A stretch of 8,813 nt of DNA from Scatomorpha intestinigallinarum (lineage in GTDB: Bacteria; Bacillota; Clostridia; Oscillospirales; Oscillospiraceae), in the NCBI GenBank assembly GCA_018712225.1, contig DVHH01000143.1, positions 1-8,813 on the forward strand, written 5' to 3'. Under the pieces are notes generated by a model. That model saw only the letters and a program-made list of their open reading frames with translations, had not been told where the DNA came from and made no database searches. Both the position numbers and the translations under genes were made by a program. Positions 5,379 through 8,813 of this stretch are shown here, one piece after another; the first letter of the stretch is position 1; every line of letters starts with the position of its first letter.

Positions 5379-6914
5379 ATGAAGAGTATTTACTTTAAAA
5401 ACTTCCTCGCGACGGCCATAATGGTGCTCGTGAGCTTCCTGATGATAGGCGTGGCTTTCGTCTTCATAGGCCAGGGCTACATCATAAAGTCCCACAGGGA
5501 CAACATGGAGTCCAACGCCCGTGTCATCTCGCGGCTCACCACCAGCCTCGTCTACGAGGAAGGATTGACGGACCTGCGCCTGCGCATACTGCTCAACGGC
5601 ACCTCCCTCATCTCCGGCAACCACATTTTCATAACGAACGACGAGGGCCTAATCATCTCCTGCTCGGACGAGCTGGGACGCTGCCAGCACCTGGGCCGCA
5701 GCGTTGATGCGAGCTACATCAACACCCTTGAGCAGCAGGGCAGCCTCGATATCGTGACGGATCTGGGCGGGCTTTTTTCCTCCCAGCGCTATGTCTTTGC
5801 CATGGCGATGACCGTGGCGGACTCGGGCGCGCCTGTGGGCTACATCTTCGTCAGCACGGACCGCTCGACCATCATGGGCGCCTGGAGCGCTTTCATCTGG
5901 GTCTTCTTCGCCGTCACGCTGGCCGTGCTCTTCCTGGCGCTGGTGCTCTCGCTGGTGGTCTCCAAGAAGATGGCCGAGCCCCTGGACGAGATGACGGCCG
6001 CGGCGCGGCGCTTCGCGCACGGCGACTTCTCCGTCCGCGTCCGCGAGGACAAGGGTACGGACGAGCTGGCCGCGCTGACGAGCTCCTTCAACAACATGGC
6101 CGACAGCCTTGAGCGCTCGGAGCAGCAGCGCAACGAGTTCATCGCCAACGTCTCCCACGAGCTCAAGACCCCCATGACCACCATCGCCGGCTTTGCCGAC
6201 GGCATCCTCGACGGCACCATACCCAAGGAGCAGGAGGACAAGTATCTCGCCACAATCGCTGATGAGACGCGCCGCCTCTCCCGCCTCGTGCGGCACATGC
6301 TGAGCCTCTCGCGCATGGAGAGCCAGGGCTCAGACCTCACGAAGCGCCGGGATTTCGATCTGAACGAGCTCATAATCCGCACCCTGCTCAGCTTCGACGG
6401 GCGCACGGAGGAGAAGGGCCTCGATATGCAGCTGCAGCTGCCCGAGGACCACATGAGCGTCACCGCGGACCCGGATTCCATCACCCAGGTGCTCTATAAC
6501 CTCCTGGACAACGCCGTAAAGTTTGCCTCCGAGGGCACTGCCGTCACCATATCCCTGTGGAAGCAGGGCGGCAAGGCCTACGTCTCGGTGAAAAACAGGG
6601 GCGAGACCATCCCGGCGGACGACCTGCCCCTCATCTTCGACCGCTTCCACAAGTCCGACCGCTCCCGCAGCCTTGACCGCGACGGGGTGGGCCTCGGCCT
6701 CTACCTCGTCAAGAGCATCCTCGACGCGCACAATGAGGACATCGCCGTCACGAGCCGGGACGGGGTCACGGACTTCGTCTTCACCCTCACCCTCGCGCGG
6801 GAGCCAAAGCAGAAGGCCGAGCCGCGCAAAAAGCCCGAACAGCGCAAGAAGCCCGAGCCGCGCAAAAAGGCCGGGCAGGAGCAGGCCGCCGGTGAGCCGC
6901 CGGAGGAGGAGTGA
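5379..6914 (+). CDS. Membrane sensor histidine kinase (PhoR/WalK-like)
   Basis: A 511-residue kinase partner of the preceding regulator. Transmembrane helix 1 is at about 11-32 and helix 2 at about 168-195, enclosing an extracytoplasmic sensor of about 135 residues, possibly PAS/Cache-like. HAMP follows (196-248). HisKA carries FIANVSHELKTPMTTIAGF with phosphorylated His260. The ATPase domain has an N box with Asn374 and Asn378, an F box region (IFDRFHKSDRSRS) and G2 box GVGLGLYLVKSI (436-447). The G1 region reads N-R-G-E-T-I (406-411) instead of D-x-G-x-G. The C-terminus (about 474-511) is a Lys/Pro/Glu-rich tail with hexapeptide repeats. The start at 5379 follows the regulator stop by 17 bases with only a weak ribosome binding site; the frame is open upstream but an earlier start would overlap the regulator and add a basic segment before the first helix. 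No terminator separates it from htrA. Confidence 0.93.
   Translation: MKSIYFKNFLATAIMVLVSFLMIGVAFVFIGQGYIIKSHRDNMESNARVISRLTTSLVYEEGLTDLRLRILLNGTSLISGNHIFITNDEGLIISCSDELGRCQHLGRSVDASYINTLEQQGSLDIVTDLGGLFSSQRYVFAMAMTVADSGAPVGYIFVSTDRSTIMGAWSAFIWVFFAVTLAVLFLALVLSLVVSKKMAEPLDEMTAAARRFAHGDFSVRVREDKGTDELAALTSSFNNMADSLERSEQQRNEFIANVSHELKTPMTTIAGFADGILDGTIPKEQEDKYLATIADETRRLSRLVRHMLSLSRMESQGSDLTKRRDFDLNELIIRTLLSFDGRTEEKGLDMQLQLPEDHMSVTADPDSITQVLYNLLDNAVKFASEGTAVTISLWKQGGKAYVSVKNRGETIPADDLPLIFDRFHKSDRSRSLDRDGVGLGLYLVKSILDAHNEDIAVTSRDGVTDFVFTLTLAREPKQKAEPRKKPEQRKKPEPRKKAGQEQAAGEPPEEE
6816..6869 (+). repeat. Three 18-base repeats coding P-E-x-R-K-K
   Basis: Three tandem 18-base units (6816-6833, 6834-6851, 6852-6869) in the 3' end of the kinase gene encode (A/P)EPRKK, PEQRKK and PEPRKK. 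The first and third units differ by only one base (GCC versus CCC in the first codon) plus minor changes. The tail lies after the ATPase domain and would be cytoplasmic and strongly basic, then turns acidic (PPEEE) at the end. Confidence 0.8.
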
Positions 6915-6995
6915 ATTCACAGAATGTTTCAAACTTATTCATACCCAGCACAAAATTCGAGCGTATTTTTAAACTGACCTCAGGGGGTAAGCCAC

Positions 6996-8387
6996 ATGAA
7001 CGAAAGACCTCAGAGCTGGCAGTCCGGCTGGTATGACACAGATCCAGGGCCGGCGGCCCCCGAAAGGCCCACAGCACCCCCGCCGGCGGAAGCGGCTCCC
7101 CACCCCACACAACTACCTCCCCGCCGCTCCGCCGGCCCCTCTCCAGCCTACTGCGAGCCATATTGGTCCGAGGAGGACCACGCACCCAAACGCCCGCGCA
7201 CGGGCTTCCGCGTCGCCGGCATCTGCCTGCTGGCCTTCGTCATCATAGCGGCGACGGCGGTGCTCTTCTCCAGGGACGGGCGCACGGCCTTCTCCCCAGG
7301 GAGCACAGAGAGCGGAGGCGACCTGCCCGAGATGGGCTACGACGACTTCCGCGATTTCTTCGAGGACTACTACGAGGGCACTACAGGCGGCATCTCCGAC
7401 AGCAGCATCCCCAAATACCAGGCCGCCGGGGGCTTCAGCCTTGAGCCCGTCCCCGAACCTGAGACGGAGACTTTGAGCCTGAGCGAGATCTACGCCAGGT
7501 GCTACCCCTCCGTAGTCAGCATAACCGCCATGGTGAGCGATACCAGCTACTACTGGGGCACGGGCATAGTCATCTCAGAGGACGGCTACATCGCCACGAA
7601 CGCCCACATAATTGAGGGCGCATATTCCGCCACTGTGACGCTCTGGGACGACAGAGAGTTCGAGGCCAAGCTCGTCGGCATGGACGGGGTCAGCGACCTC
7701 GCGGTGCTCAAGATAGAGGCCGAGGGTCTGAGCCCGGCGGAGTTCTGCTCCGACCAGGTCTCCGTGGGAGACGCGGTGGCCGCCATAGGCAATCCCCTGG
7801 GCGCGGAGCTGCGCGGTACGCTGACGGACGGCATCATCTCCGCCATAAGCCGTGACATCTCCTACAACAACCACTCCATGACCCTCCTGCAGACCAACGC
7901 CGCCATAAACGACGGCAACTCCGGCGGGCCGCTCATCAATATGCACGGCCAGGTGGTCGGCATCACCAACATGAAGATGAAGGCCGCCAACTCCAGCGCC
8001 ACCGGCATCGAGGGCATAGGCTTCGCCATCCCGGTCTCCACCATCAAGACCGTCGTGGACGAGCTCATATCCGAGGGCGTGGTCACGGGCCGCCCGGCCG
8101 TGGGCATCACGGTGGGCCAGATACCCGACAGCGCGGCCAGCTACTTTGAGATTCCGGAGGGCCTGTACGTCAGCGCCGTCACCCCCGGCTCCGACGCCGA
8201 GGCCAAGGGCATCCAGGTGGGCGACATAGTCACCCAGATAAACGGCATAGGCGTGCGCCAGACCTCCGACGTCTCGGCCATCATCTCCGAATACGAGGTC
8301 GGGGACATCATGACCTTCACCATCTTCCGCGACGGCGAGACCCTCTACGTGGATGTGGAGCTCGTCGAGACGAGCGACATATACTGA
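6996..8387 (+). CDS. htrA: HtrA/DegP-family membrane-anchored serine protease
   Basis: A 463-residue trypsin-like protease with one PDZ domain, acting outside the membrane on misfolded envelope proteins. Residues 1-68 are a Pro-rich cytoplasmic tail, 71-91 a single membrane helix without a cleavage site, and 95-160 an acidic linker. The protease domain (about 163-358) has a complete triad: His204 (ATNAHII), Asp234 (GVSDLAVLKI) and Ser309 (NDGNSGGPL), plus AIGNPLGAE before the oxyanion region. The PDZ domain spans about 365-456 (AVGITVG, then GLYVSAVTPGSDAEAKGIQVGDIVTQINGI). The start at 6996 follows GGGGG at 6983-6987. It lies 81 bases after the histidine kinase in the same direction with no hairpin between, so it may share the two-component transcript; HtrA genes near WalRK-type systems are known in Firmicutes. 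I could not support a separate promoter in the gap. Confidence 0.95.
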   Translation: MNERPQSWQSGWYDTDPGPAAPERPTAPPPAEAAPHPTQLPPRRSAGPSPAYCEPYWSEEDHAPKRPRTGFRVAGICLLAFVIIAATAVLFSRDGRTAFSPGSTESGGDLPEMGYDDFRDFFEDYYEGTTGGISDSSIPKYQAAGGFSLEPVPEPETETLSLSEIYARCYPSVVSITAMVSDTSYYWGTGIVISEDGYIATNAHIIEGAYSATVTLWDDREFEAKLVGMDGVSDLAVLKIEAEGLSPAEFCSDQVSVGDAVAAIGNPLGAELRGTLTDGIISAISRDISYNNHSMTLLQTNAAINDGNSGGPLINMHGQVVGITNMKMKAANSSATGIEGIGFAIPVSTIKTVVDELISEGVVTGRPAVGITVGQIPDSAASYFEIPEGLYVSAVTPGSDAEAKGIQVGDIVTQINGIGVRQTSDVSAIISEYEVGDIMTFTIFRDGETLYVDVELVETSDIY

Positions 8388-8435
8388 ATCAGATACTTCT
8401 CACTCCTTTTCCATACATTTTCCCCTCTCTTTTTG

Positions 8436-8473
8436 CAAACGGCCGGCCCCTCGGGGCCGGTTGTTTGTATTTT
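8436..8473 (+). terminator. Intrinsic terminator after htrA
   Basis: A GC core CCGGCCCC/GGGGCCGG (8443-8450 with 8453-8460) is extended outward by two G-U pairs and CAAAC/GTTTG (8436-8440 with 8463-8467), giving a stem of about 15 pairs with a very small loop, followed by TATTTT. It lies 48 bases after the htrA stop, past a pyrimidine-rich leader (8401-8434). Confidence 0.85.
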
Positions 8474-8487
8474 ATCAGCGACAAGCA

Positions 8488-8514
8488 AAAACGCCGCCCG
8501 GAGGGCGGCGTTTT
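8488..8514 (+). terminator. Second, bidirectional terminator
   Basis: A 12-base perfect stem, AAAACGCCGCCC with GGGCGGCGTTTT, closes a 3-base loop (8500-8502). Plus-strand T4 and minus-strand T5 tails are present, so it can act both ways. It sits 20 bases after the first terminator. Confidence 0.8.
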
Positions 8515-8551
8515 GTATTCAATTAGCGTAAACGGCGGTCCCACGGCGCCG

Positions 8552-8587
8552 CACCCGCCCTGTAGGGGACGGCGTCCTCGACGTCCC
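8552..8587 (+). repeat. REP-like repeat, copy 1
   Basis: A 36-base unit that recurs at 8685-8720 with 34 of 36 identical bases. It begins CACCCGCCCT, carries GTAG at 8562-8565, and then a hairpin: GGGACG (8566-8571) pairs with CGTCCC (8582-8587) around the loop GCGTCCTCGA. A GTAG/GTGG tetranucleotide at the foot of a stem is a known hallmark of bacterial REP elements. Confidence 0.8.
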
Positions 8588-8684
8588 GCTGCTGCGGTTT
8601 CCGCCGACCCCACCGCGTTCCACCGGCCCCCGCCCGGGCGTGGGATGGTCTCGCGGTATATTATGCGGCACATGGCCCGTTTCC

Positions 8685-8720
8685 CACCCGCCCTGTAGGG
8701 GTCGGCGTCCTCGACGACCC
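8685..8720 (+). repeat. REP-like repeat, copy 2
   Basis: Same orientation as copy 1, 133 bases downstream. GTAG is at 8695-8698, and GGGTCG (8699-8704) pairs with CGACCC (8715-8720) around the identical loop GCGTCCTCGA. The only two differences from copy 1 (A to T at 8702, T to A at 8717) lie opposite each other in the stem, so pairing is kept. Confidence 0.8.
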
Positions 8721-8760
8721 TTTCCTTCGTTCACCACCGGCACCGCGGTGTCGCGCGGGC

Positions 8761-8784
8761 TGCGGGCGGCGGGGGCCGCCCGCA
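8761..8784. repeat. Perfect GC-rich hairpin
   Basis: TGCGGGCGGC (8761-8770) pairs with GCCGCCCGCA (8775-8784) around a GGGG loop: ten perfect base pairs. It has no T run of terminator type after it. It is two bases from the next hairpin, so the two probably belong to one element. Confidence 0.75.
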
Positions 8785-8786
8785 AA

Positions 8787-8813
8787 GGGGGAACCCCCGG
8801 CGAGGGTTCCCCC
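8787..8813. repeat. Perfect hairpin reaching the window edge
   Basis: GGGGGAACCC (8787-8796) pairs with GGGTTCCCCC (8804-8813) around the loop CCGGCGA: ten perfect pairs, ending exactly at the last base. The preceding bases CAAA could extend the stem if TTTG follows outside the window. With the hairpin before it, this may be one end of a small repeated element. Confidence 0.7.

Larger units (their letters stand above)
8515..8813. other. Gene-free, repeat-rich intergenic region
   Basis: About 300 bases to the right edge with no supportable gene. Reading frames across it on both strands encode only Arg/Pro/Gly-rich strings made by the repeats. It contains two copies of a 36-base GTAG-hairpin repeat, two perfect 10-base palindromes (CGCCCGGGCG at 8631-8640, CACCGCGGTG at 8741-8750) and two strong hairpins at the end. 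No promoter, tRNA or transposase signature was seen; a gene beyond the edge cannot be excluded. Confidence 0.75.

Noticed and set aside
5649..6484. Two overlapping minus-strand open frames opposite the histidine kinase
   Set aside because: Both are shadows of the conserved kinase core, with no start signal and no motif of their own.
6915..6995. Possible htrA promoter in the 81-base gap
   Set aside because: TTCACA at 6916-6921 resembles a -35, but no acceptable -10 occurs at the right distance; the gap is AT-rich but undecided.
8552..8720. CRISPR array
   Set aside because: There are only two copies, 133 bases start to start, giving a gap of 97 bases, far longer than CRISPR spacers, and the unit is a REP-like hairpin.
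8389..8785. Small open frames on both strands in the right intergenic region
   Set aside because: They are formed by the repeats and terminators (for example GRRGRRPLQGG comes from the REP-like unit read backwards on both copies), with no ribosome binding sites.

Overview
The window looks like a piece of chromosome from a GC-rich, monoderm Firmicute, probably a clostridial relative of the gut Oscillospiraceae type. The evidence is: an hrcA-grpE-dnaK class I heat-shock operon with a CIRCE operator; a DnaK N-terminus that lacks the insert of about 23 residues typical of Gram-negative Hsp70; SpoVM-era Firmicute-style sigma-A promoters and GGAGG ribosome binding sites; two lipoproteins with lipoboxes; a PhoP/PhoR-type two-component pair; and a membrane-anchored HtrA. 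Codon use is GC-rich but uses ATA (Ile) and AGG (Arg) freely. The genus cannot be fixed from the sequence alone.

Layout. Positions 1-2075 (minus strand): hrcA, grpE (11-base overlap with hrcA) and the first 130 codons of dnaK, which runs off the left edge. Positions 2076-2269: a divergent control region. A minus-strand sigma-A promoter is overlapped by CIRCE and drives hrcA. A plus-strand TTGACA promoter drives the lipoprotein genes. Positions 2270-4548 (plus): two lipoprotein genes joined by a TAATG overlap, a PstS-like solute-binding protein and a WG-repeat protein, closed by a hairpin terminator at 4566-4596. Positions 4600-6914: a direct repeat TTAACA-N5-TTAACC that looks like a PhoP box, a -10 element, an OmpR/PhoB-family response regulator and a sensor histidine kinase. 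Positions 6996-8387: an HtrA/DegP-family serine protease with a PDZ domain. Positions 8388-8813: no gene; two tandem terminators, two copies of a REP-like GTAG-hairpin repeat with a covarying base pair, and two strong GC-rich hairpins running to the right edge.

How the parts fit. The left half is cytoplasmic protein folding: HrcA represses its own operon through CIRCE, and GrpE is the nucleotide exchange factor for DnaK. The right half is cell-envelope sensing and quality control: a two-component system that may regulate itself through its Pho-like box, followed in the same direction and without a visible terminator by an extracytoplasmic HtrA protease. The lipoprotein pair lies between them; it has a phosphate-binding-protein fold but no ABC transporter genes beside it, so its role is open.

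I see no clear candidate for a wholly new system. The points most worth following are the REP-like repeats with a compensatory change, the orphan PstS-like/WG lipoprotein pair, and the Pho-like box in front of the two-component genes.
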